From assembly GCA_041655035.1 (NCBI GenBank), contig JBAZCN010000004.1:1-64000 (forward strand): a DNA stretch of 64,000 nucleotides, given 5' to 3'. Origin of the DNA: NAT127 sp041655035. Its GTDB lineage: Bacteria > Pseudomonadota > Gammaproteobacteria > Pseudomonadales > Porticoccaceae. Position 1 is the first letter of the stretch; each line of letters starts with the position of its first letter. The translations under genes were made by a program, and so were the position numbers. Below, one piece after another: positions 50,908-59,622 of the stretch. The notes under the pieces were generated by a model. It did no database searches, had not been told where the DNA came from, and worked only from the letters and a program-made list of their open reading frames with translations.

Positions 50908-51432
50908 ATGTCGACCCCCCCCGAGCGGAAGCAGCTACCCCGCCAGGTGGACCCTCGGAAACTGGTTGCCCAGGGGACCACGCTGAGCGGTGACGTGCCA
51001 ACGGCAGCAATGATGCGGTTGGCCGGTGCTGTGCTGGGCGCGGGGGAGGTTGCGCAGGCCGAGTTGCTGTTCCGCCGCGATGATAGCGGCCATTCCGTGG
51101 TCGAAGGCAGCGTGGCGCTCGAAGTCAGCCTCGAGTGCCAGCGATGCCTGAAGCCGGTGGCGAAGACTCTCGCGGGCGAACTGCATCTCGGCATCGTGGG
51201 TGATGAGGAACAGGCTCAGAATCTGCCGAAACGGCTGGAACCCTGGATCGTTGCTTCGGAAACCACCGATCTGTTCGACCTGGTGGAGGACGAACTGCTC
51301 CTGGCCCTGCCGATCGTGGCCTTCCACGACCGCGGCGAGTGCGAGGGCCACAGTTCCTACTCGACCGGGCAAATCGAGGACTCTGCGGAGAATCCATTCG
51401 GCATTTTGGCGCAGTTGAAAACCAGGCAATAA
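50908..51432 (+). CDS. yceD: YceD (DUF177), large-subunit rRNA accumulation protein
   Basis: A 174-residue cytoplasmic protein. The DUF177 core VALEVSLECQRCLKPV with its CxxC, and the later DLVEDELLLALPIV, identify it. In bacteria and plants the family is needed for normal 23S rRNA levels, and it is coupled to rpmF here as elsewhere. No ribosome-binding site precedes the ATG at 50908, consistent with the promoter lying only 9 bases upstream. Confidence 0.92.
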   Translation: MSTPPERKQLPRQVDPRKLVAQGTTLSGDVPTAAMMRLAGAVLGAGEVAQAELLFRRDDSGHSVVEGSVALEVSLECQRCLKPVAKTLAGELHLGIVGDEEQAQNLPKRLEPWIVASETTDLFDLVEDELLLALPIVAFHDRGECEGHSSYSTGQIEDSAENPFGILAQLKTRQ

Positions 51433-51469
51433 CTGCCAGTGATAAGTGTGAAAGCACCAGGAGTAAAAG

Positions 51470-51649
51470 ATGGCTGTTCAACAAGATCGTACCACCCGTT
51501 CCAAGCGCGGCATGCGTCGCGCCCACGATGCCCTCACCGGCCCGACCCTGTCCGTGGACCAGGTCAGCGGCGAGAAGCACCGTCGTCACCATATGACCGC
51601 TGACGGTTTCTATCGCGGTCGCAAAGTCGTCGAGTCCAGCGACGACTGA
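51470..51649 (+). CDS. rpmF: 50S ribosomal protein L32
   Basis: A 59-residue ribosomal protein. The sequence MAVQQDRTTRSKRGMRRAHD is diagnostic of L32, with the His/Arg-rich HRRHHMTADGFYRGRKV towards the C-terminus. There is no zinc-ribbon CxxC, as in most gammaproteobacterial L32. The start is preceded by CAGGAG. It lies between yceD and plsX in the standard order. Confidence 0.96.
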   Translation: MAVQQDRTTRSKRGMRRAHDALTGPTLSVDQVSGEKHRRHHMTADGFYRGRKVVESSDD

Positions 51650-51654
51650 TCCAC

Positions 51655-52689
51655 TTGCTTACAGGCAGTCACTGTCTGGCGGTTGATGCCATGGGTGGGG
51701 ACTCTGGTCCCCACCTGACGGTTCCTTCCGCGATCAGCGCCCTTCACCAGCATCCGCAACTGCGCATCCAGCTCTTTGGCAACGAAGCGTTGCTCGCCCC
51801 CCATCTGGCCAGGTCCGCTCCGGGCTTGCGCGCCCGCATCGACGTTGTCCATTGCTCCGAAACTGTCGCCATGGATGAAAAGCCGACCCAGGCCTTGCGC
51901 CGCAAGCGCGATTCTTCCCTATGGCGCGCCCTCGAGGCCGTTGCCAAAGGCACTTCCGGCGCCTGTGTCAGCGCCGGCAACACCGGCGCCCTGATGGCCA
52001 TGGGCATGGCGCTGGTGGGGCGGCTGCCGGGGATCGAGCGGCCGGCGATCTGCACGGCGCTGCCGACCCGCGACGGGCGGGCATATCTGCTGGACATGGG
52101 GGCGAACATCGGCTGTGATGCCGCACAGCTGGTGCAGTTTGCCCATATGGCGAGCGCCATGGCCCAGGTCGTGGACGGTATTCGCGCGCCCAGAGTCGGG
52201 CTGCTCAACATCGGTCACGAACAGGGCAAGGGCGATGCCGTGGTTCGCGAGGCGGCCTTGCGCCTGGCCGCCGACGAGCATATCAACTATCAGGGGTTCG
52301 TCGAGGGCGACGGCATTTATTCCGGCGACTTCGACATCATCGTTTGCGATGGCTTTGTCGGCAATGTGGCGCTTAAATCGAGCGAAGGCGTGGCGAGGAT
52401 GCTCACCGCGATGCTCAAGGAGAGCCTCAAGGGCTCGGTGGCGGGCCGTCTCGGCGCACTGCTTGCGCGCCGGCCGCTGGCGCGGTTCGCCGGCAGGGTC
52501 GACCCATCCCACTACAATGGCGCGAGCCTGCTCGGCCTCGACGGGGTGGTGGTGAAGAGCCATGGCGGCGCCACCCAGGCCGGCTTCGAGCAGGCTATTT
52601 CGGTGGCGGTCGCGGCAGCCCGGCAAGAGCTTCCACGGCGTATCGCCACCCGTCTGGAGGCGTTGACGACGGGGCCGGAGGGGGTCTGA
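51655..52689 (+). CDS. plsX: Phosphate acyltransferase PlsX
   Basis: A 344-residue enzyme that converts acyl-ACP to acyl-phosphate for phospholipid synthesis. The N-terminal signature AVDAMGGDSGP and the glycine-rich GNTGALMAMG and CDGFVGNVALKSSEG are typical. The start codon seems to be a TTG at 51655, 5 bases after rpmF; no better upstream start exists, so coupling to rpmF translation is likely. fabH, present after plsX in E. coli, is not here; fabD follows directly. Confidence 0.94.
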   Translation: MLTGSHCLAVDAMGGDSGPHLTVPSAISALHQHPQLRIQLFGNEALLAPHLARSAPGLRARIDVVHCSETVAMDEKPTQALRRKRDSSLWRALEAVAKGTSGACVSAGNTGALMAMGMALVGRLPGIERPAICTALPTRDGRAYLLDMGANIGCDAAQLVQFAHMASAMAQVVDGIRAPRVGLLNIGHEQGKGDAVVREAALRLAADEHINYQGFVEGDGIYSGDFDIIVCDGFVGNVALKSSEGVARMLTAMLKESLKGSVAGRLGALLARRPLARFAGRVDPSHYNGASLLGLDGVVVKSHGGATQAGFEQAISVAVAAARQELPRRIATRLEALTTGPEGV

Positions 52690-52728
52690 GTCCCGGTCGC
52701 GGCTGACAATTTTCTCAACAGGTGAATT

Positions 52729-53667
52729 ATGCAAAAAACTGATCTCGCTTTTATCTTCCCGGGCCAGGGTTCGCAGAAAATCGGCATGCTGGCCGAACTG
52801 GCAGCGGAGTACCCGGTGATCGGCGCAACCTTCGGCGAAGCATCCGACGCGCTGGGTTACGATTTGTGGGACCTGGTGCAGAACGGCCAACAGGAAGACA
52901 TCAATCTCACTGAACGCACCCAGCCCCTGCTACTCACCGCCAGCGTCGCCCTGTGGCGGGTGTGGCGGCAGCGCGGCGGCGCGCTGCCGGCGCTGATGGC
53001 CGGGCACAGCCTCGGCGAATGGTCGGCGCTGGTCTGCGCCGAGTCGGTGGCGTTCGTCGACGCGGTCAAGCTGGTGCGTCTGCGAGGCGCGTTCATGCAG
53101 GACGCGGTGCCTCCCGGGGAGGGGGCGATGGCGGCAATCATGGGGCTCGACGACCAGCTGATCCGCGATATCTGCAGCCAGTCGGCCCAGGGTGGGGTGG
53201 TGTCGGCCGTCAATTACAACTCGCCGGGCCAGGTGGTGATCGCTGGCGATGCCGCGGCCGTGGCCCGCGCCGTGGAGGGGCTCAAGGCCGCCGGCGCCAA
53301 GCGCGCGCTGCCGCTGCCGGTAAGCGCGCCTTTCCATACCTCCCTGATGCGGCCCGCTGCCGATCGGCTGGCGGAACACATCATGGCCACCGGCTTTGCC
53401 GCGCCCAAAATCCCGGTGGTGCACAATGTGCACGCCCGTGTCGAAGCCGATCCGGAAGCGATCAGGTCGCTGATGATCGAGCAGATCTACAGCCCGGTAT
53501 TGTGGGTGGATTGCATCGCCGCGATGGTTGCCGCGGGAATGACCAGCATGGTCGAGTGCGGCCCGGGCAAGGTGGTCGGCGGTCTCGCCAAGCGCATCGA
53601 CCGCGCCGTCAATATCTACGCCACCGAAGACCGCGCCAGCCTCGACGAGGCGCTGTCGGCGGTCTGA
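52729..53667 (+). CDS. fabD: Malonyl-CoA:ACP transacylase FabD
   Basis: A 312-residue enzyme that loads malonyl groups onto acyl carrier protein. The catalytic serine lies in GHSLGEWSAL (about residue 92) and the catalytic His in SAPFHTSLM (about 202). The N-terminal FPGQGSQKIGM forms the oxyanion-hole region. It lies between plsX and fabG. Confidence 0.96.
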   Translation: MQKTDLAFIFPGQGSQKIGMLAELAAEYPVIGATFGEASDALGYDLWDLVQNGQQEDINLTERTQPLLLTASVALWRVWRQRGGALPALMAGHSLGEWSALVCAESVAFVDAVKLVRLRGAFMQDAVPPGEGAMAAIMGLDDQLIRDICSQSAQGGVVSAVNYNSPGQVVIAGDAAAVARAVEGLKAAGAKRALPLPVSAPFHTSLMRPAADRLAEHIMATGFAAPKIPVVHNVHARVEADPEAIRSLMIEQIYSPVLWVDCIAAMVAAGMTSMVECGPGKVVGGLAKRIDRAVNIYATEDRASLDEALSAV

Positions 53668-53698
53668 TACCGGCCATATTTCCACAAAGGAGCATGCC

Positions 53699-54442
53699 AT
53701 GAGTCTCAACGATAGGGTCGCCCTGGTTACAGGGGCAAGCCGCGGGATCGGCGAAGCAATCGCCAATCTGCTTGGCGCCCAGGGCGCCACGGTGGTCGGC
53801 ACCGCCACCACCGAGGGCGGCGCATCCAGAATTAGCGAGCGGTTTGCCGCCCGGGGCATCAAGGGCCGCGGCATGGTGCTCGATGTCGCCAGCAGCGAAT
53901 CCGTGGTCTCGGTGCTCAAGGCCATCGAGGAAGAATTCGGCGCGCCGTTGATCCTGGTCAATAATGCCGGCATCACCAAGGATAATATCCTGATGCGGAT
54001 GAAGGACGACGAGTGGTTCGACGTGATCGACACCAACCTCAATGCGGTCTATCGGCTGTGCCGTCAGGCGGTGCGGGCAATGACCAAGGCGCGCTGGGGC
54101 AGGATCATCAATATCAGCTCGGTGGTCGGGGCCATGGGCAATGCCGGGCAGTCGAACTACGCGGCCACCAAGGCCGGGGTCGGCGGTTTTTCCCGCGCCC
54201 TGGCCCGCGAACTGGGGTCGCGCAACATCACCGTCAACAGCGTGGCGCCGGGATTCATCGATACCGACATGACCCGCGACCTGCCGGAAGCGCAGAGGGA
54301 GGCGCTGCTCACCCAGATTCCAATGGCGCGACTCGGCAAGCCGGAGGAAATCGCCGCCATCGTGGCGTTCCTCGCGGGCGAGTCGGGGGGCTATATCACA
54401 GGGGAGACCATACACGTCAATGGCGGTATGTATATGGTCTAA
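53699..54442 (+). CDS. fabG: 3-oxoacyl-ACP reductase FabG
   Basis: A 247-residue NADPH-dependent reductase of fatty acid synthesis. The cofactor motif TGASRGIGEA is at the N-terminus, NNAGIT follows, and the Ser-Tyr-Lys catalytic set is in ISSVVGAMGNAGQSNYAATK. The C-terminal GGMYMV is typical. It is preceded by AAAGGAG. Confidence 0.97.
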   Translation: MSLNDRVALVTGASRGIGEAIANLLGAQGATVVGTATTEGGASRISERFAARGIKGRGMVLDVASSESVVSVLKAIEEEFGAPLILVNNAGITKDNILMRMKDDEWFDVIDTNLNAVYRLCRQAVRAMTKARWGRIINISSVVGAMGNAGQSNYAATKAGVGGFSRALARELGSRNITVNSVAPGFIDTDMTRDLPEAQREALLTQIPMARLGKPEEIAAIVAFLAGESGGYITGETIHVNGGMYMV

Positions 54443-54485
54443 CTGGTTGATATCGAAGGTTCTCGGTATAGTTGGACAAAATCGG

Positions 54486-54513
54486 TTACGAACCCGGTTT
54501 TTTGCGTTAGAAT
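54486..54513 (+). promoter_or_regulatory. Candidate acpP promoter
   Basis: -10 TAGAAT at 54508-54513 with a weak -35 (TTACGA, 54486-54491) in the fabG-acpP gap. The transcript would have a leader of about 100 bases, allowing separate high-level expression of ACP. Confidence 0.45.
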
Positions 54514-54618
54514 GCCCGGCGTAATTAATACTTGGCCCAGGCCCTCTATGTGTACAGCCGTCGATTCAGATCGCGGCCACATAAAAGAAAATCTCTAGAA
54601 ACAGGAGTATTGAACATC

Positions 54619-54855
54619 ATGAGTAGCATCGAAGAACGCGTTGTTAAAATGGTCGCCGAGCAATTGGGCGTGAAAGAAGAAGACGTAAAGCCTGATTCTT
54701 CCTTTGTCGACGATCTGGGCGCGGACTCCCTTGATACCGTCGAGCTGATCATGGCTCTCGAAGAGGAATTCGATACTGAAATCCCGGACGAAGATGCTGA
54801 GAAAATCACCACTGTCCAGCAGGCAATCGATTACATCAACAACAACCTGAAGTAA
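54619..54855 (+). CDS. acpP: Acyl carrier protein
   Basis: A 78-residue, very acidic carrier protein for fatty acid synthesis. The phosphopantetheine attachment serine is in DDLGADSLDTVELIMALEEE (Ser about residue 37). The start at 54619 gives the canonical MSSIEERVVKMV. A strong terminator follows 49 bases after the stop. The fabF gene that normally follows is missing. Confidence 0.98.
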   Translation: MSSIEERVVKMVAEQLGVKEEDVKPDSSFVDDLGADSLDTVELIMALEEEFDTEIPDEDAEKITTVQQAIDYINNNLK

Positions 54856-54903
54856 TCGCCGACCGCGGAGGTCAGTGGCCGAATCGCAAGATTCGCCAGT
54901 ATG

Positions 54904-54936
54904 AGGCCGTGCTGTTAACAGCACGGCCTTTCTTTT
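54904..54936 (+). terminator. Rho-independent terminator after acpP
   Basis: An 11-bp perfect stem (AGGCCGTGCTG and its complement) with a TTAA loop at 54904-54929, followed by TTTCTTTT. It separates the fab genes from pabC. Confidence 0.9.
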
Positions 54937-54979
54937 ATGATCACTGGTTTTCCTGCAACACGAACGACAAGATCTGCTG

Positions 54980-55801
54980 ATGGCGAAACCCCTGACCTTT
55001 ATCGACGGCGAAGCGCGGGATCACCTCTCCAGCCATGATCGGGGGCTGGCCTATGGCCACGGGGTATTCGAGACCATGCGTTTGCACGGCGGCGACGTCC
55101 CCCTGCTGGCGTTGCATCTCGAGCGTCTTGCCGGCGGCTTGAGCGGCCTGGGCATCCCGGCGGCCGCCACCGGGATCGCCGGGCAGTTGGCCGACTTGCT
55201 GCCGCTGATGCCCGCCGCCGGCATCGTCAAGCTGGTGGTGACCGCCGGAGTCGGCCCCCGGGGCTACCGCCAGGCGGGGGCGGCGCCCACCGTGATCGTC
55301 CACTGGTATCCACCGCCGGCGGCGAGCGCGGAGGCCCGGCTCCAGGTATGCCGCTACCGGCTGCCCGCCAATCCACGGTTTGCCGGCATCAAGCACCTCA
55401 ACCGGCTCGACCAGGTGGTGGCGGCGATGGAGATCACGGAGCCCGATCGCCACGGATTGCTGCTCGATGGCGCCGATCAGGTGGTCGAGACCCTCGGCCA
55501 CAACCTGTTTGTGCTGCGTGACGGCCGCTGGTCGACACCGCCGCTGGAAAACTGCGGAGTGGCCGGCGTCATGAGGCGCTACCTGCTGGAAACCCTGTTG
55601 CCCGCGGAGGGCATCGCTGCCGAGGTCGCCGCCATCGCGGCCGGCGACCTCGGCCTTGCGGAGGAAATATTTATCTGTAACGCGGTCAGCGGCATCACCC
55701 CGGTGGCGGATATCGCCGCGATCGGCCATTGGTCGCGCCATCCGGCGACCGACCAGCTGCGCCGGCGGCTCGGCTCGAGGTTGCCGTGCTTCGCCGGCTG
55801 A
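54980..55801 (+). CDS. pabC: 4-amino-4-deoxychorismate lyase PabC
   Basis: A 273-residue PLP enzyme of folate synthesis (class IV aminotransferase fold) that produces p-aminobenzoate. Motifs: DRGLAYGHGVFETMR near the N-terminus, the PLP lysine in GIKHLNRLDQVVA (about residue 138), and the cofactor-binding EEIFICNAVSGITPV near the C-terminus. It opens the pabC-mltG-tmk-holB-pilZ-tatD run of closely spaced genes. Confidence 0.93.
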   Translation: MAKPLTFIDGEARDHLSSHDRGLAYGHGVFETMRLHGGDVPLLALHLERLAGGLSGLGIPAAATGIAGQLADLLPLMPAAGIVKLVVTAGVGPRGYRQAGAAPTVIVHWYPPPAASAEARLQVCRYRLPANPRFAGIKHLNRLDQVVAAMEITEPDRHGLLLDGADQVVETLGHNLFVLRDGRWSTPPLENCGVAGVMRRYLLETLLPAEGIAAEVAAIAAGDLGLAEEIFICNAVSGITPVADIAAIGHWSRHPATDQLRRRLGSRLPCFAG

Positions 55802-56838
55802 TCCTGGCCGCAACGGGCGGTTTGCTGGCTCTCGCCCTGGCGGCGGGCGGCCTCTGGTGGTGGATCGGGGACAGCCTGGTCCGGCCTCTGGCTTTCGATG
55901 GCGACAGCCATATCCTGATGGTGGAGCGCGGCAGCTCGCTGTCGACCCTGGCGCGCCGCCTGGCCAGTGAAGGGTTGACCAGCAGTGCGCTGCCGCTGCA
56001 GATCCATGCCCGCCTGGCGGTGTCCGGCAAGATCCACGCGGGGGAATACCGTATCGACCAGGGCGACAATCTGCTCGATCTGGTGGACAAGCTGTTGCGC
56101 GGCGACGTGGTGCTGCACCGCGTCACCTTTCCGGAAGGGCGCACCCTGGCCCAGTGGCTCGATATCATTGCCGCCCACCCGCTGTTCGCCGATGCCCCCC
56201 CGCCGGACAAGACGGTGCTGGCCGAATTCGTCGCGGCCGAGGTGGGCGCGGACGGCGCGGCGTCGGCGGAGGGCTGGTTTTTCCCCGACACCTACAGTTT
56301 CCCGAGAAGCCGCTCGCCACTGGAGATTCTTCGCGACGCCAACCGGCTGATGAAGGAGACCCTGGCCGACGAGTGGGGGGGCAGGGCGGCGGATCTGCCG
56401 CTCGACAGCCCCTACGAAGCGCTGATCCTGGCGTCGATCATCGAAAAGGAAACCGGTATCGCCGCCGAGCGGGGCCGGATCGCCGGGGTTTTCATCCGCC
56501 GCCTGAAACTCGGCATGCGCCTGCAGACCGATCCCACGGTAATTTACGGTCTTGGCGAACAGTTCGACGGCAACCTGACCCGCCAGCATCTGGCAGAGGA
56601 AAACCCCTACAATACCTACCGGATACCCGGCCTGCCGCCGACCCCCATCGCCAATCCCGGGCGCGAGGCGATCCACGCGGCCCTGCACCCGGAAGAGGGG
56701 ACGGAGCTCTACTTCGTCGCCCGGGGGGACGGCAGTCACCAGTTTTCCGACACGCTCGCCGAGCATCAGCGGGCGGTGCGGGAATATCAGCTCAACAGGC
56801 GCAAGGATTACCGGTCCGCGCCGGCAACCAGTCACTGA
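55786..56838 (+). CDS. mltG: Endolytic murein transglycosylase MltG
   Basis: A 350-residue inner-membrane enzyme that cleaves nascent peptidoglycan to release growing strands. One N-terminal transmembrane helix (about 4-26) is followed by a LysM-like subdomain (ERGSSLSTLARRLASEG) and the YceG catalytic domain with the Glu in LASIIEKETG (about residue 220). A GTG at 55786, preceded by GAGG and overlapping pabC by 16 bases, is the likely start because the membrane helix begins right after it. Confidence 0.93.
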   Translation: MLRRLILAATGGLLALALAAGGLWWWIGDSLVRPLAFDGDSHILMVERGSSLSTLARRLASEGLTSSALPLQIHARLAVSGKIHAGEYRIDQGDNLLDLVDKLLRGDVVLHRVTFPEGRTLAQWLDIIAAHPLFADAPPPDKTVLAEFVAAEVGADGAASAEGWFFPDTYSFPRSRSPLEILRDANRLMKETLADEWGGRAADLPLDSPYEALILASIIEKETGIAAERGRIAGVFIRRLKLGMRLQTDPTVIYGLGEQFDGNLTRQHLAEENPYNTYRIPGLPPTPIANPGREAIHAALHPEEGTELYFVARGDGSHQFSDTLAEHQRAVREYQLNRRKDYRSAPATSH

Positions 56839-56846
56839 GGTCAGCG

Positions 56847-57464
56847 ATGCGAGGCAAGTTCATCACCCTGGAGGGTGGGGAGGGCAGCGGCAAAACCACC
56901 AACCGGCTGTTCATCGAACAGTGGCTGAGGGCGCGGGACATTCCCTTTCTCGCCACCCGCGAGCCGGGCGGCACGCCCTATGCCGAGAAAATCCGCGCCC
57001 TGCTGCTCGACCACCAGGACGAGCGGGTCGATCCGCTGGCCGAGTTGCTGCTGATTTTCGCCGCCCGCGCCCAGCACCTTGCCCAGGTGATACGCCCGGC
57101 CCTGGCGAAGGGCAGCTGGGTGCTGTGCGATCGCTTCACCGATGCGACTTACGCCTACCAGGGGGGGGGCAGGGAGCTGGGCATGGCGGACATCGCCACC
57201 CTCGAAACCCTGGTTCAGGGCCGGCTGCGCCCGGACCTGACCCTGGTGCTGGACATCGACCCTGACCTCGGGATGGCGCGGGCCAGCCGCCGCGGCGGGC
57301 TCGATCGCTTCGAAGTGGAGCAGCGGGCCTTTTTCGACCGGGTGCGGACGACCTACCTGGAGCGGGCGGCCAGCGACAGGGTGCGTTACCGGGTGATCGA
57401 TGGCGGCCGCGACCTGCCCGAGGTTCAGCGCTGTATTGCCGACGCCCTGGAGGCGCTGCTGTGA
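56847..57464 (+). CDS. tmk: Thymidylate kinase
   Basis: A 205-residue kinase that phosphorylates dTMP. The P-loop GGEGSGKTT is at residues 10-18, the DRF motif in LCDRFTDATYAYQGGGR, and the LID region in RASRRGGLDRFE. The start is the ATG at 56847 after GAGG; the much longer open frame upstream is an mltG shadow. It overlaps holB by 4 bases. Confidence 0.96.
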   Translation: MRGKFITLEGGEGSGKTTNRLFIEQWLRARDIPFLATREPGGTPYAEKIRALLLDHQDERVDPLAELLLIFAARAQHLAQVIRPALAKGSWVLCDRFTDATYAYQGGGRELGMADIATLETLVQGRLRPDLTLVLDIDPDLGMARASRRGGLDRFEVEQRAFFDRVRTTYLERAASDRVRYRVIDGGRDLPEVQRCIADALEALL

Positions 57465-58423
57465 CGCCCCGCCAGCCGTTGCCCTGGCAGCTCCCGGTAT
57501 GGGAGAGCATCGCCAACCAGATCGAACTGAAGCGCTTGCCCCATGCGCTGATGCTGGCCGGCCCCGCCGAGATCGGCAAAAGGCATCTGGCCCTGATTCT
57601 GGCGCAACGGCTGCTGTGCGCCACTCCTGTCGCCGGTGTCGCCTGCGGCCAGTGCCGGCAGTGCCAGCTGTTCGCCGCGGGCAGCCATCCCGACTTCCTG
57701 TTGATCGAGCCGGAGGCGCCGGGCAAGGCGATCCGGGTCGACGAGATTCGCGCGCTCTCGGAGTTCGCGACCAGGACGGCCTCCCAGGGCGCCTGGCGGG
57801 TGATGCTGCTGTGTCCCGCCGAAGCGCTGAACATTAGTGCCGCCAATGCCTTTCTCAAGACCCTGGAAGAACCCGGCCGCCAGGTGCTGATCATCATGGT
57901 GTGCCACCAGGCCGGGGCGGTGCTGCCGACGATTCGCAGCCGCTGCCGCATCCTGCCGCTGGCCGAGCCGTCCGCGGCGCTGGCGCGCCACTGGCTGGCC
58001 GAGCAGGGGGGCGATGCCGCGGAGCTCGATCGCGCCCTCGGCCAGGCCGGTGGCCGGCCGTTGCGGGCGCTGCGTTTTCTCGAGGCCGACCTGCAGGAGC
58101 AGCTGCGGCGCTTCGAGACGGTGGTGGGCGGGCTCGAGGACGGTACGGTTTCGGTTCTCGAGGCCGCCAAAGCGCTGCAGGATTTGCCGGGTCCGGATCT
58201 GATCGACTGGTTCCAGCACCGTGTCTACCGGCGGCTGCGGTCACCGGAACTGCTGGCGAGCGACCGCAGTTGGCGGTTTTTCCGCTTTGCCGACCGCCTG
58301 ATCCTGACCAGACAGCGGATCCTCGGCCCTTCCAATCCCAATCCCCAACTGTTGTGGGAGGAGGTTTTGATGGACTGGAAGACGGTGGTAGACTCCCACC
58401 ATCAACAACCCCGGGATTCCTGA
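57461..58423 (+). CDS. holB: DNA polymerase III delta' subunit
   Basis: A 320-residue clamp-loader subunit. It shows the zinc-binding cluster CGQCRQCQLFAAGSHPDF, the SRC-like/sensor segment SAANAFLKTLEEP, and RSRCRILPL. The P-loop is degenerate (GPAEIGKRHLA), as expected for the non-hydrolysing delta' subunit. The GTG start overlaps tmk by 4 bases. Confidence 0.94.
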   Translation: MTPRQPLPWQLPVWESIANQIELKRLPHALMLAGPAEIGKRHLALILAQRLLCATPVAGVACGQCRQCQLFAAGSHPDFLLIEPEAPGKAIRVDEIRALSEFATRTASQGAWRVMLLCPAEALNISAANAFLKTLEEPGRQVLIIMVCHQAGAVLPTIRSRCRILPLAEPSAALARHWLAEQGGDAAELDRALGQAGGRPLRALRFLEADLQEQLRRFETVVGGLEDGTVSVLEAAKALQDLPGPDLIDWFQHRVYRRLRSPELLASDRSWRFFRFADRLILTRQRILGPSNPNPQLLWEEVLMDWKTVVDSHHQQPRDS

Positions 58424-58433
58424 GGGCCCTGGC

Positions 58434-58784
58434 ATGGATACTTCAGGTGGCGGGCTGCGCCACGGCATCCTCAATCTGGCGATCGCCGATGTCGATGAAC
58501 TCTATGCCTGCTACATGCCATTTGTGGCTGGCGGCGGGCTTTTTATCCCGACCCGCAAGCCGTTTGCCCTCGGGGAAGAGGTTTTTGTGCTGGTGGAGCT
58601 GTACTGCGAGCCGGACAAGATCCCTCTGGTGGGCAAGACGGTATGGATCACTCCCCCCGGCGTGGTCACCAACCGCAAGCAGGGCATCGGCATCCAGCTC
58701 GACAATGCGGCGGAACTGGTCGCCAGGATCGAGACCGAGCTGACGGGCCTGCTGGCCAGTGATCGCGTCACCCACAGCCTTTGA
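58434..58784 (+). CDS. pilZ: PilZ domain protein
   Basis: A 116-residue protein of the type IV pilus PilZ subgroup. The sequence LNLAIADVDELYACYMPFV, GGLFIPTRKPFALGEEVFV and RKQGIGIQL matches the PilZ found between holB and tatD in Pseudomonas. In that subgroup the canonical c-di-GMP-binding arginine motif RxxxR is absent, as here, and the protein works by binding PilB/FimX. Confidence 0.92.
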   Translation: MDTSGGGLRHGILNLAIADVDELYACYMPFVAGGGLFIPTRKPFALGEEVFVLVELYCEPDKIPLVGKTVWITPPGVVTNRKQGIGIQLDNAAELVARIETELTGLLASDRVTHSL

Positions 58785-58799
58785 TTCAAGTATCTTCTT

Positions 58800-59579
58800 A
58801 TGCTGATCGACTCCCATTGCCATCTCGACCGCCTCGATCTTGTCCGGGCCGGGACCAGTCTCGACGGATTGCTGGATGCCGCCCGGGCCCGCGGCGTCGG
58901 TGGTTTTGTCACCGTCGGCGTCGACCTCGAATCCTCCCGGCAGCTGGCCGCCCTGGCGACAGGATATGCCGATGTGTATGTGTCCGTCGGCGCCCACCCC
59001 CTCCAGGAGACGGAGATCGCGGTGCCGGAGGTCGAGGCGCTGCTCGCCCTCGGTCGGCTCGACCGGGTGGTGGCCATCGGCGAAACCGGTCTCGACAATC
59101 ACTACTCCGCGGCCACGGCCGAGTGGCAGCGGCGCAGCTTCGTCAACCACATGGTGGCGGCGCGGGAGCTGGGCAAGCCGCTGATCGTCCACACCCGCGA
59201 AGCCCGTCAGGAAACCCTCGACCTGTTGTCCCGCCACGCCTGCCCTGACAGCGGCGGGGTTCTCCACTGCTTTACCGAGGATTGGGCGATGGCGCGGGCG
59301 GCCATCGAACGCAATTTTTATATTTCATTCTCCGGGATCATTACCTTTCGCAATGCCGATGCGCTGCGCGAAGTGGTCAGGCAGGTGCCGATGGAGCGCC
59401 TGCTGGTGGAAACCGACTCCCCCTGGCTGGCGCCGGTCCCCTACCGGGGCAAGCAGAATGAGCCCGGGTACGTCGTCGAAGTCGCGGCCGAGGTGGCGAG
59501 GATCAAGGGCCTGGACATCGAGGAGGTGGCCGCGGTCACCTCCGAGAATTGTCGCCGCCTGTTTCGCCTGCCCGGCTGA
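58800..59579 (+). CDS. TatD-family metal-dependent hydrolase (YcfH-like)
   Basis: A 259-residue deoxyribonuclease-like amidohydrolase. The metal-binding HxH is in DSHCHLD, followed by GETGLDNHY, IVHTREA, HCFTED and ETDSPWLAPVPYRG, all family signatures. It belongs to the YcfH branch, which conventionally follows pilZ or holB. It starts 15 bases after pilZ. Confidence 0.92.
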   Translation: MLIDSHCHLDRLDLVRAGTSLDGLLDAARARGVGGFVTVGVDLESSRQLAALATGYADVYVSVGAHPLQETEIAVPEVEALLALGRLDRVVAIGETGLDNHYSAATAEWQRRSFVNHMVAARELGKPLIVHTREARQETLDLLSRHACPDSGGVLHCFTEDWAMARAAIERNFYISFSGIITFRNADALREVVRQVPMERLLVETDSPWLAPVPYRGKQNEPGYVVEVAAEVARIKGLDIEEVAAVTSENCRRLFRLPG

Positions 59580-59622
59580 GGGGGTAGAATCCCGGGCCTG
59601 TTCAGTGTTAACGGAGGGCACC

